DNA of 64,000 nt from Wolbachia endosymbiont of Ctenocephalides felis wCfeF (GCA_028571325.1 CP116767.1:1269150-1333149), one strand, 5' to 3'. Counted from the stretch's first letter, positions 1-7,712 are shown. The notes: generated by a model from the letters alone, not told the origin. Translations and numbers: made by a program.

Positions 1-323
1 TGACAATCTTGAACGTCAGACTTCCTACCGGGTACATTCTTTACATGCCTTGCATTTACCAACTTTACCTCAAGTTCATATGACTCAAGTATTTGAAATA
101 ATGCTATCCAATACACTCCTGTTGATTCCATAGCTACAGTTGTAACTTTACACTTTTTCAACCATCGTGCTAAATTATGAAGGTCTTTAGTGAAGCAGCC
201 AAATTTCTGAATGCGTTGTTCATCTCTTCCTTCTGGTACACATACATAATGTACAGATGAACCGACATCTATTCCCGCTGCATCAGGATTCATTACTTCT
301 AATTTACTTTTTATTTTTGCCAT
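1..323 (-). CDS. IS110-family transposase (DEDD recombinase), N-terminal part
   Basis: The minus-strand frame starts at an ATG at 321-323 and stays open to the window edge (about 107 residues). The N-terminus carries the RuvC-like motif GIDVGSSVHYVCV, whose Asp is the first acidic catalytic residue, then MESTGVYW and a segment ending in VKLVNARHVKNVPGRKSD, which holds the next conserved acidic region of the IS110 DEDD transposases. The enzyme is expected to recombine the element into its target under guidance of an element-encoded RNA. A GGGGGAA ribosome-binding site lies about 7 bases upstream of the ATG. The C-terminal transposase_20 domain is outside the window, so completeness cannot be judged. 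Confidence 0.92.
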   Translation of the reverse strand, partial: MAKIKSKLEVMNPDAAGIDVGSSVHYVCVPEGRDEQRIQKFGCFTKDLHNLARWLKKCKVTTVAMESTGVYWIALFQILESYELEVKLVNARHVKNVPGRKSDVQDC

Positions 324-593
324 ATCAAGTTCCCCCTATATAATTTATAATGTAGAAGCACTTTAGCTTGGAGCGGTTAGATTATACAATCTTCTAAACG
401 AGGTAGTCTACAAGGACTCCATCAATGGTTTAACCGTTCCTTCCAAAACCATGCTTGTATACGGGCACTTAAGGCACCATTGTGCTGGTCGGTTATAACT
501 GCAAAAGCGCTTCCACAAAATTATACTTCAAGACTGCTAAAAACAGAAGTAGTGGAGTTTCTTTCAGGGTTTAACAGACTTTGTCTGTTCGTT
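324..593 (-). ncRNA. Candidate IS110 bridge RNA region (5' non-coding end)
   Basis: This 270-base segment lies between the element end and the transposase start, the place where the IS110 group is known to encode its bridge RNA. It has no credible coding frame. On the minus strand a large stem-loop can be drawn from about 440 to 370 (CGGTTA with TAACCG, flanked by GGA/TCC), with smaller internal hairpins (GATT-GTAT-AATC and AGTC/GACT). I could not identify the target-binding and donor-binding guide loops with certainty. The role is inferred from family knowledge; the structure was drawn by eye. Confidence 0.5.
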
Positions 594-1025
594 GCTAGTA
601 TCTTTATCGAGTCTATGAACAATTCCTGGTCTTACGTGGGTATATGGAATTTTGCCAAGGTGAGCAATAACTGCGTTCAAGAGCGTATCATTGCTTGTCC
701 CAGCACCTGGATGCACTGTTAATCCACTTTGTTTATTGAGAACTATAATGTCCTCATCTTCGTAGATAATATCAAGTTTTATGTCGTGATTAGGCTCGAT
801 TGAGGTAGATGTATCAGGTTGTATGAAGTGCACCACATACTCCTCACCTGGTTTTACCATGTGATCGTTATTAATTATAGGCACGCCGAGTAATTCCACT
901 TGCTCATCTTGTATCAATCTCTGGGCTTTACTGCGTGATATGTTGCACTTTTCAGCGATATAGGCATCCAACCTTAATTTTTCCCCATTACTGTTGATAT
1001 TTAAGGTTACTGTTGAATGATCTAT
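594..1025 (-). pseudogene. rluD: rluD remnant: 23S rRNA pseudouridine synthase, cut by IS110
   Basis: About 144 codons survive: an S4 RNA-binding domain (LDAYIAEKC, ISRSKAQRLI) and the start of the RluA-type catalytic domain (IIYEDEDIIVLNKQSGLTVHPG, here split: IIYEDEDI, VLNKQSGLTVHPG), ending inside the catalytic motif HRLDKDTS where the IS110 element begins. The family normally continues for about 180 more residues. The frame reaches back to the stop of the upstream gene but has no ATG; the most natural first codon is an ATA at 1023-1025, and the only standard alternative is a TTG at 971 inside the S4 domain. A start mutated from ATG to ATA is possible. The related gene rluC at 37055 is intact. 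Confidence 0.85.
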
Positions 1026-1031
1026 AGTGGC

Positions 1032-2906
1032 TTACCCCCGCACCATTTCCCATGCTGCTTGAACACTTGGGTCTTTAAACATTGCTGCACTAGGCTCAAT
1101 TTGGAGATTACCTTGTTTTTTAATATGGCAAATTGTCTGGGAACCTTCTTTCCAGTGGATTATTATCTTGTTGTGAAGATTCCGCAACGTTGCCTTTTCT
1201 CCCAGCTTAATGGATTCTAATACATAATACAAAAATTCACTTGGTTTGCCGTTGATTTCTTTTTTCCACTCCTTTATTTCTTTTTGTTTAGGGCGCGCTT
1301 CCTTAAGGTTTTTTATTTTTTCTCGCTTCTCTTCCATCCTTTCTTCTTTTTCTAGCCGTGCTAATTCTTCATCCAATATTTCTTCTTCATCTCGTTGTGG
1401 GTCATTAGAGGTGGTGCTGCTAGTTTCAGAATTTACGCCACTATCAGCTTGGGTTTGATTACTTTCCTTTTCTTCTAATGCCCTCTTCAATGCTTCTATT
1501 TTCTTTTTTAGCTGCCCTATTTCTTTTACTCCTTCTGCCCAATCCACTCGTTGTACATCAGGTTTTTCACTGTTGTTTGTTTGAATACCTTGATCTTGTT
1601 GAGATAACTGGTCATCTCTGCTTTCTCTAGGTGCGTTAGGTAATCTTTCCTCTGCAAAAGTCGCTCCAGCCAACCCCGTACACCTTCCAGGTTTAGTTCT
1701 AGCTACTCTATCTTCTAAAGTCTCTGCCAGCCTACTTATATTGTCTACTAAATCTTTTATACTGATCTTATCCAGTTCATTTTGTACCTTCTCGCCAACC
1801 CCCTTACATAATTCATCAACACTTTTGTCAATATTGACCAGACATTGAATTATTGCTTCATTTGCAGTTGCTTCTACTCCGTCTAAATTTTGTTTTATGA
1901 TTTCCTTCAATTTATCCAATAAAGTTGCAACGTCCTTTTTCATGCCATCAAGTGTTCCCTTAATGTTGACATTTGAAGGCTTTAAAAGGCTGTTGTCAAA
2001 TAAGTAGCAAACTCTATTGACCAGATTAGTTAGATGTCTATCAAACAATTTTATCAATCGAGACAACGGATCATTCTCCTCCTTACTTTCAAATTTATTT
2101 TCCATTACTGATATAACACTGCCTTTTCTGCATGGGAGTAGAATATCTGCATTATCGAATTTTTTAACGGTATTACATGCGTTATCTACTTCATTATTTC
2201 TTAGTTTACTTAATGTTATGCATGCACCAACAATAGCTATAACACCTACTGCTGCAATGAAAGTCCATTGTTTCCAGCTTTGAATATTGGCAAAGCCAAA
2301 TTTTGCCAGTGCACCAACCACAGTTAGACCGCTTAGCACATATGGTACAGTAAGCAGAACAATTTTATTTCTATTCTCTTGTCTTTTGTTTTCCAATATT
2401 TCTCCCTGTTTTCCAGAAATTGGTAAGACTATAGAAAAATTTTCTTTTTTGTTGCCTATAAGGCTCGTGTCTGGAACAATTTCTATTGTCAATGCATTTT
2501 GAGCAATCTCATTTATTCCATCACTTTCTCCGCCTCTAATCTTTATATCTATTGTATTCTTGCCATTTTTTAATATTTCATCTTTTATTTCTTGCTTGTG
2601 TGCATGCTTTATAATAAGAGAAGTTAATAAAATTGTTCCAAGAATAACAGAAGCAAGAGCATAAGCTGGCATTGCTCTTGAATTAAGAATATTTGTAATG
2701 AAGCTCATATCATGACTAGTTACCACGACTGCAGCAACATAGGCTAGAGAAAATTGAAGCCAAGCATTCACAACTACTATAGGTATGGTATTATTTACAG
2801 AATATTTCTTTGTTGCACGCCATGCTTTAGGGAAAAAGCCAATAGCATCATTTATATTACCCACATTGTGAGTTACATTAATACCTAGTGGAGTACCTGG
2901 GTTCAT
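1032..2906 (-). CDS. Orphan membrane protein with coiled-coil C-terminal half
   Basis: I do not recognise this 624-residue protein. It has four hydrophobic segments in the first 250 residues, near 41-62, 79-99, 182-202 and 211-232, arranged as two hairpins around a soluble stretch. The rest is hydrophilic, with charged heptad-like stretches at about 455-485 and a very Glu/Lys/Arg-rich segment at about 510-560 that should form coiled coil. No signal peptide or enzyme motif is visible. It ends only a few bases before the broken rluD. Large Wolbachia-specific membrane proteins of this build are common, and a role in the envelope or at the host interface is only a guess. Confidence 0.75.
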   Translation of the reverse strand: MNPGTPLGINVTHNVGNINDAIGFFPKAWRATKKYSVNNTIPIVVVNAWLQFSLAYVAAVVVTSHDMSFITNILNSRAMPAYALASVILGTILLTSLIIKHAHKQEIKDEILKNGKNTIDIKIRGGESDGINEIAQNALTIEIVPDTSLIGNKKENFSIVLPISGKQGEILENKRQENRNKIVLLTVPYVLSGLTVVGALAKFGFANIQSWKQWTFIAAVGVIAIVGACITLSKLRNNEVDNACNTVKKFDNADILLPCRKGSVISVMENKFESKEENDPLSRLIKLFDRHLTNLVNRVCYLFDNSLLKPSNVNIKGTLDGMKKDVATLLDKLKEIIKQNLDGVEATANEAIIQCLVNIDKSVDELCKGVGEKVQNELDKISIKDLVDNISRLAETLEDRVARTKPGRCTGLAGATFAEERLPNAPRESRDDQLSQQDQGIQTNNSEKPDVQRVDWAEGVKEIGQLKKKIEALKRALEEKESNQTQADSGVNSETSSTTSNDPQRDEEEILDEELARLEKEERMEEKREKIKNLKEARPKQKEIKEWKKEINGKPSEFLYYVLESIKLGEKATLRNLHNKIIIHWKEGSQTICHIKKQGNLQIEPSAAMFKDPSVQAAWEMVRG

Positions 2907-2967
2907 AAACTTCCTTACGTCTTAACTAAGTTAATTATATATTAATAACACTTTAAAAGCAAGCTTT

Positions 2968-5077
2968 TTAACTTAAAGTCGCGTGCCAAGGCCTATTTGA
3001 GCGCACTTTATTAATCTTTATGTCACTATTTGTTAACCAAACAGAATGTGTGCCATGCGTTTCTAGATCGGCGTATTTGATAGTTTTAGTGTTACAGGAT
3101 GGATAGTCGAATCTGCTTAATTGAATTATTAAGTCAACTCTGTTACAACTTTCTACAACCTCTTCTTCTTTATAAGCAAGCAGCACTGATTTACTGTTCC
3201 TCTTGTTATATATGCAACCATAATCACCACACTTTAGCCTTTTGTTTGAGTTACTGAATTTAGTATGATTTAAAATTTGATTCTGCCTGTTTTGCTTTGC
3301 CCACGTTCTGACAACAAAGTTCCTATTTTTTCTAGTGAGAGAATATAGCAAATTATCACTCTCCTTTACTGCAACATTATCAGCGCTGACTAAGATGTCA
3401 GGAGTTTTATACATAGCGCTGAAGAAAATACCCAGCACAATAAAGAAAATTCCAAAGAAACGCCAATTTTTTTCCCACAAGCACAGCCACAATGACCCAA
3501 GTGTTTATGATAACTGATGAGGCAGGAAAAGCGCGAATGGGAATAACCAAATACTGAAGGCTAGCGATTGCACTTGTTATATACAAAACACTGTCAATTG
3601 GGCGCTCTATGAGCGGAGCTATAATCCACTCAATGCCTAAAGGAATCAATAAAACATAGATTATTCCAAGCGGAATAATAATTAATGTAACTATTGGTAT
3701 AGCAATTAAATTTGTAATGATGCCGCTGATTGAAAGATAATTAAAGTTGTATATTGTGTATGGAACAGTCGCTAAGCTTGCTATTACTGAGCTGATCATT
3801 ATCGACACAAAATATTTTATTATTTTTATTTTGAACAGCTTGTTGGCATTAATCTGATAACTAGTAACAAGTGCCAAAACGGCAGAAAACGACATCTGAA
3901 AGCCGGGCTTTAAAATCGCTTCTGGTTCTACTATAAGTATCATTGAAGCAGCAAACGCAATTGCTATTAATCCCCGATATTTCCTCTCTATTATTATGGC
4001 AACAAGTACCAAGATCACCATAATATACGCGCGCTGAGCAGAAATTTGCATACCGGTGACCAGCAGATAAAATGTGGTTGGCAAAATGGTGAGAAACGCA
4101 GATATTTTCTTGGTGTTATACTTAAGGGTTAAAGTTTCAGATATTGCAAATAAATTACGAAACACTATAAAAAACAGGCCAGCAATGAATGATAAGTGCA
4201 GACCAGATATAGCAAACAAATGTGCTATGCCTGAATCTCGTATTGCATCCATAGTTTTTTGGTCTATTCCGTCTTTTTTACCGATCAGTAATGCAGAGAT
4301 TATGTCCGCATGAGGTTTTTTGATATTTCGCTGCAGGTTTTCATAAATATATTGACGGAAAGACTCTATATACTCTTGAAATTTCCTTGCTTTAGCCTTT
4401 TTATGCAAAGCTACTTTGCTCGTTGCAAAACCTGTAGCACTTATTCTCTGATAATAGGCTACTCTTGCAAAATCATATGCATACTCCGAAGGTGCGATCT
4501 TTGGCGGAAAAAGCTTTGCTGACAATTTTATTTGATCGCCTATTTTAATGCCTTTTTCTACTTTAGTTCTAACTGATATTCTTATGCTATCTAAAGCAGT
4601 GTGGCTAGCATGCGACGCTGGAATTTGTGTATTTTTTTCTGGATCCAAGTGTCTGGGCGCTGGGATAACAGAAGGGAGTTTTTTAATAGAGAGCAGAAAC
4701 TGTCTATATGAGCCCTTATTGCTGATATCCTTCACTGTAGCAACGATATTTTTTACATATCTCTCCTTATCAAGAATTTGAGTATCAACTAAAGCTGTTC
4801 TCAGCTTGCTGGCTGTAAATCCTATAAGCACTGCAATCAAGGCGATACATAATATCGCATACCTTTTGTACAATATTGCAATCAGAATTAGTATAGGTAA
4901 AAGCAAGAGAAGAATAGATGTAGTAAAAACACAGCTTGGTTCGGAGCTTAAAGAGAAATAGGTCAAAATTCCTACACATTGACATACGGGAAACCACAGT
5001 ATCAAGTTATATTTCTCGCTGCGTAGGTTATTGCGTATATAACTGGCTGTGATGTTAAGAAAGGTCAATAAATACAC
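2968..5077 (-). pseudogene. comEC: comEC: competence-type DNA channel protein, split by a frameshift
   Basis: The first reading frame encodes an N-terminal ComEC region with membrane segments and the Competence domain (AHLFAISGLHLSFIAGLFF, then many transmembrane helices). The second frame, ending at 2968, encodes the C-terminal soluble region (PDILVSADNVAV and following). The two frames overlap around a run of seven T on the plus strand (3467-3473, A7 in the mRNA). Six A would join them into one protein of about 700 residues. The first frame opens back to 5188, but that overlaps tRNA-Met, so a GTG at 5077 or TTG at 5068 is the likelier start. ComEC normally forms the inner-membrane channel for single-stranded DNA uptake. 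Either decay, a sequence error or transcript slippage at A7 explains the break. Confidence 0.75.
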
Positions 5078-5151
5078 AAAATGTACACAATAGTAGGATT
5101 TTATTCTTTTATTTTCTATTATTGTATATATAATAACTAAATAAACAACGA

Positions 5152-5225
<74 letters not shown>

Positions 5226-5264
5226 CTTGATCCGGCCGTCATCCAATAGAAACAAAAAAACTAC

Positions 5265-5293
5265 TTGACAACTCCCGCCGTTACCCTTATAAT
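5265..5293 (+). promoter_or_regulatory. Perfect-consensus sigma70 promoter of cassette A1
   Basis: TTGACA at 5265-5270, a 17-base spacer that is unusually GC-rich for this genome, and TATAAT at 5288-5293. Both hexamers and the spacing match the sigma70 consensus exactly. A 9-bp palindrome begins two bases after the -10 box and overlaps the expected start site, so it could be an operator or the 5' hairpin of the transcript. Confidence 0.8.
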
Positions 5294-5334
5294 GAGACTG
5301 AAGCTATTATTTATCTTCAGTCTGTGCAGATTAA

Positions 5335-5451
5335 ATGAGAAAAAAACTTAGCATATTTGGCGTCTCATGTTTAATTTTTCGCACTATGTGCACTGCATGT
5401 CTTTTTAAAACTTCTGTTTTTTTACCTATAAAAGCTGAAACGCGCTTATAA
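5335..5451 (+). CDS. Candidate 38-residue micropeptide of type A cassettes
   Basis: An ATG about 35 bases after the predicted transcription start opens a 38-codon frame: basic N-terminus (MRKKLSIF), a hydrophobic middle with three Cys (GVSCLIFRTMCTACLF) and a polar end (AETRL). It could pass as a short secreted or membrane peptide. The same frame is intact in the other three copies (17468-17584, 43827-43943 and minus strand 63934-63818), with the changes Val to Gly, Lys to Gln and Glu to Gln. No clear Shine-Dalgarno sequence precedes the ATG and all observed changes alter the protein, so translation is unproven. Confidence 0.3.
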   Translation: MRKKLSIFGVSCLIFRTMCTACLFKTSVFLPIKAETRL

Positions 5452-5835
5452 GTCGTTTAAGACATCAAAAACGCCAATATCATAAGATAGATAGTGAATA
5501 ACTAGCTACTCGGGGTTTCTTTTGCTTTTTTTCTGCTTAGTGAGTTTCTTAAACGTTTATGGCTAAGGTTAAGTTGCATTAAAAAGCAGCTAAGTCGCAC
5601 TTATTAAGCGTTTAAGATAAAAAAACGCCAACATTTCGACACAAAAGTAAATAATTAGCCACCACGGGGTTTCTTTTGCTTTTTTTCTTCATTTGGTAAA
5701 TTTTTTAATGCTTATAGCTAGTTGCAATTCATGAACAAACATTTGTTTTTACAATAAATGTTGTCTTCCAGTGCTTAGACGCTGAAACCCAGAGAATTTT
5801 ATCCGTATATCATCTGTTTTTGAAGATACTATAAA

Positions 5836-5868
5836 CACTAAAAGTGGTAAAACTTACCACTCTTAGTG
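5836..5868 (-). terminator. Long hairpin downstream of the virB2 array
   Basis: A 15-bp stem with one mismatch (CACTAAAAGTGGTAA with TTACCACTCTTAGTG, 3-base loop) lies just past the last virB2 gene in its direction of transcription. The T-run after it is short (TTTATAG), so it may protect the mRNA 3' end rather than act as a strong intrinsic terminator. Confidence 0.5.
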
Positions 5869-5891
5869 AAGAGAACCTCAACAAAGGTTTA

Positions 5892-6230
5892 TTATGGAAG
5901 AGTACATTCTTTCTTAGTGTTATCCCAAGTTCCTTTATTAGCAGTACATCCTGCTTGAGTGCAAGTTGTTGCTTTTCCTGTTATTGCCGTTACGACTGCA
6001 GGAGCACCAAAAAACACAGCAGTAAATGCACCAAGTGCAAAAAGCGCTGGCCATGGCATTCTGCCAAATATTGCAAGCAATGCTGCACCGATTATCACTA
6101 TCGTGATCATTGGTCCACCTAAGCTGTGGGTATAGTTTACTATTTTGCATATTACTCCTGATGTTGCATCAGCATTTGCATCAAACGCAAAGGAGAAAAT
6201 TAAAGCCGCAAGTAGAAGAAATTTTTTCAT
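5892..6230 (-). CDS. virB2: VirB2-type pilin paralogue 1 (T4SS)
   Basis: This small TrbC/VirB2-family pilin has an N-terminal signal peptide ending near ANADA. It is followed by two hydrophobic segments around the conserved core GGPMITIVIIGAALLAIFGR and MPWPALFALGAFTAVFFGA. The C-terminus is short, polar and has three Cys. VirB2 subunits form the extracellular pilus or channel of type IV secretion. Two ATGs are adjacent; the second (6230) is preferred because the fourth paralogue of the array has ATA in the first position and because it sits better behind GGAG. It is the last gene of a four-gene tandem array on this strand. Confidence 0.9.
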   Translation of the reverse strand: MKKFLLLAALIFSFAFDANADATSGVICKIVNYTHSLGGPMITIVIIGAALLAIFGRMPWPALFALGAFTAVFFGAPAVVTAITGKATTCTQAGCTANKGTWDNTKKECTLP

Positions 6231-6277
6231 CATGCCTCCAATAATTTTTATTTTTTATGCTACTTCACTTTGATTAA

Positions 6278-6316
6278 AATCAGGTAAATAGTACTTCTTG
6301 CACCATTTACCTGATT
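6278..6316 (-). repeat. Intergenic stem-loop between virB2 paralogues 1 and 2
   Basis: A 12-bp perfect stem (AATCAGGTAAAT with ATTTACCTGATT) encloses a 15-base loop. It is the imperfect member of a set of three hairpins, one after each of the upstream genes of the array, whose stems share the AGGTAAAT/ATTTACCT core. Confidence 0.7.
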
Positions 6317-6366
6317 GAGGCTTGTAATACCCTTACAGTTGTGATCACATTTGCATTTCACCGCTT

Positions 6367-6666
6367 CTATGGTTTAGCTACACCGCCTTCGCATTTTATT
6401 GCATCTGGTTTTATTGCCTTTATAACTGCAGGAGCACCAAAGAATACAGCAGTAAATGCACCAAGTGCAAAAAGAGCAGGCCATGGCATTCTACCAAATA
6501 TTGCGAGCAATGCTGCACCAATTATTACTATCGTAATCATCGGTCCACCTAGGTCTTGAGTGTATTTTACTATTTTACATATCACGCCCTCTGTTGTATC
6601 ATCAGCAGCACTTGCATCAAACGCGAAAGAGAGAACTAAAGCAACAAGTAGAAGAAATTTTTTCAT
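6367..6666 (-). CDS. virB2: VirB2-type pilin paralogue 2 (T4SS)
   Basis: The protein has 99 residues from the second of two adjacent ATGs. It has the family plan: signal peptide ending near ASAADD, then the two hydrophobic segments with GGPMITIVIIGAALLAIFGR and PWPALFALGAFTAVFFGAP, and a short Lys-rich tail with one Cys. The central core is nearly identical to paralogues 1 and 4, while the tail differs, which points to recent duplication or gene conversion of the core. GGAGAC lies upstream of the start and recurs in the other members of the array. Confidence 0.9.
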   Translation of the reverse strand: MKKFLLLVALVLSFAFDASAADDTTEGVICKIVKYTQDLGGPMITIVIIGAALLAIFGRMPWPALFALGAFTAVFFGAPAVIKAIKPDAIKCEGGVAKP

Positions 6667-6716
6667 CATGTCTCCAATAATTTTTATTTTTTATGCTACT
6701 TCACTTTGGTTAAATT

Positions 6717-6749
6717 TAGGTAAATGATACTAGAAGTATCATTTACCTA
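6717..6749 (-). repeat. Intergenic stem-loop between virB2 paralogues 2 and 3
   Basis: A perfect 15-bp stem (TAGGTAAATGATACT with its complement) closes a 3-base loop, AGA. It matches the hairpin at 7153-7187 in the outer stem but differs near the loop with compensating changes on both arms (ATACT/AGTAT against ATGC/GCAT), which supports selection for the structure. Confidence 0.75.
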
Positions 6750-6756
6750 GTACTTT

Positions 6757-7104
6757 TTACTGACAAGTATATTTTCCACTCGAATCAGGTTTTAATACTT
6801 TCCCAGGAGCACATGTTTCGCACTTGCTTGCTGTATCTGGCGCTATTTTTGAAACGACAGCAGGAGCGCCAAAGAACACAGCAGTAAATGCACCAAGTGC
6901 AAAAAGCGCTGGTCACGGCATTCTACCGAATATTGCAAGCAAAGCTGCACCTATTATTACTATTGTTATCATTGGTCCACCTAGGCCTTGAGTATAGTTT
7001 ATTATACTACATATCACTGCTGATGTTGCATCTAGCTCACCAGCAGCACTTGCATCAAACGCAAAAGAGAAAATTAAAGCCACAAGTAGAAGAAATTTTT
7101 TCAT
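6757..7104 (-). pseudogene. virB2: VirB2-type pilin paralogue 3, interrupted by a TGA codon
   Basis: The frame encodes the usual signal peptide and first hydrophobic segment through AIFGRMP, then a TGA stands where all other copies have the Trp codon TGG (TGA at 6913-6915). After it the frame is intact to a TAA at 6757-6759, encoding the second hydrophobic segment (PALFALGAFTAVFFGAP) and a tail with Cys pairs (CETCAPG). A single G to A change explains the break, so it is a young pseudogene, or the truncated 63-residue product is made. Recoding of TGA is unlikely because intact neighbours such as atpH and parA end in TGA. Confidence 0.85.
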
Positions 7105-7152
7105 CACGTCTCCAATAATTTTTATTTTTTATGCTACTTCACTTTGACTAAA

Positions 7153-7187
7153 TTTAGGTAAATGATGCTTAGCATCATTTACCTAAA
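7153..7187 (-). repeat. Intergenic stem-loop between virB2 paralogues 3 and 4
   Basis: A perfect 16-bp stem (TTTAGGTAAATGATGC with GCATCATTTACCTAAA) closes a 3-base loop. No T-run follows in the direction of transcription, so an mRNA processing or stability element is more likely than a terminator. Confidence 0.75.
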
Positions 7188-7240
7188 ACTGTTTTTGAGG
7201 CTCTTTAATTTGCAAAACCCATCAGAAGGTCAGCGTTTTT

Positions 7241-7546
7241 CTACGGGGTGCATGCCTGTACTGTGCCTGGTGCTATTGCTGTTACAATCTTTGGTGCACC
7301 AAAAAACACAGCAGTAAATGCACCGAGTGCAAAAAGAGCAGGCCAGGGCATTCTGCCAAATATTGCAAGCAGAGCTGCACCTATTATTACTACTGTGATC
7401 ATCGGTCCACCTATGCTTTGGGTATATTTTACTATGCTGCATATCACTTCTGATGTTTCATCACCTTGAGTTTTACTCTGCTTAGCGGCATTTGCATCAA
7501 GTGCAAAAGAGAGGATTAAAGCTATAAATAGAAGAAATTTTTTCAT
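7241..7546 (-). CDS. virB2: VirB2-type pilin paralogue 4 (T4SS), first gene of the array
   Basis: The protein has 101 residues from the ATG at 7546. The frame is open further upstream, but the extra residues lack pilin character and GGAGACAT stands just before this ATG. After the signal peptide (FALDANAA) comes an insert, KQSKTQGDETS, longer than in the other copies. The conserved core follows (GGPMITVVIIGAALLAIFGR, PWPALFALGAFTAVFFGAP) and then a short tail with one Cys. As the most upstream gene it probably carries the array promoter in 7550-7710. Confidence 0.9.
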   Translation of the reverse strand: MKKFLLFIALILSFALDANAAKQSKTQGDETSEVICSIVKYTQSIGGPMITVVIIGAALLAIFGRMPWPALFALGAFTAVFFGAPKIVTAIAPGTVQACTP

Positions 7547-7712
7547 TATGTCTCCAATAATTTTATGCCAGATTTTCCCTTGCATTTATTAAATTTAAGT
7601 TAAGAGTATTAGTAAATTTGTCATACCATCAATTTAACTTTGGTGCTGTTTTATTTTTAGCCAAACTAATTGAATCAAGCGATAAAATCTGCTAAAGTTA
7701 ATCTTACAAAAG

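Larger units (their letters stand above)
1..593 (-). mobile_element. IS110-family insertion sequence, partial (runs off the left edge)
   Basis: The element holds the 5' half of an IS110-type transposase on the minus strand and about 270 bases of non-coding sequence upstream of it. Its outer boundary is seen by the break in rluD: the gene reads normally up to the Asp-Thr-Ser of its catalytic motif (base 594) and then changes to unrelated sequence. No terminal inverted repeat or target duplication is visible, as is usual for this family. The other end lies outside the window. A 7-bp inverted repeat (AACAGAC/GTCTGTT) lies just inside the boundary. Confidence 0.85.
5237..5712 (+). repeat. Type A promoter-bearing repeat cassette, copy A1
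   Basis: This is one of four near-identical type A copies (others at 17377, 43730 and, inverted, 63570-64000). In order it contains: a sigma70-type promoter (5265-5293); a 9-bp inverted repeat, AGACTGAAG/CTTCAGTCT, at 5295-5323; a 38-codon ORF; the conserved segment ending in CGCCAAT; a T-rich tail (CGGGGTTTC then T-runs) near 5510-5533; and a second, promoterless half-unit ending in the same kind of tail near 5666-5688. The cassette therefore looks dimeric. It fills most of the space between tRNA-Met and the virB2 array. No transposase or terminal inverted repeats are present. Confidence 0.85.

Noticed and set aside
480..722. An 80-codon plus-strand frame over the IS110/rluD junction
   Set aside because: It spans an insertion boundary and overlaps real features on the other strand.
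6757..7104. TGA read as tryptophan
   Set aside because: The idea arose because TGG to TGA occurs here and twice in the IS remnant, but atpH, parA and other intact genes end in TGA and intact genes use TGG for Trp.
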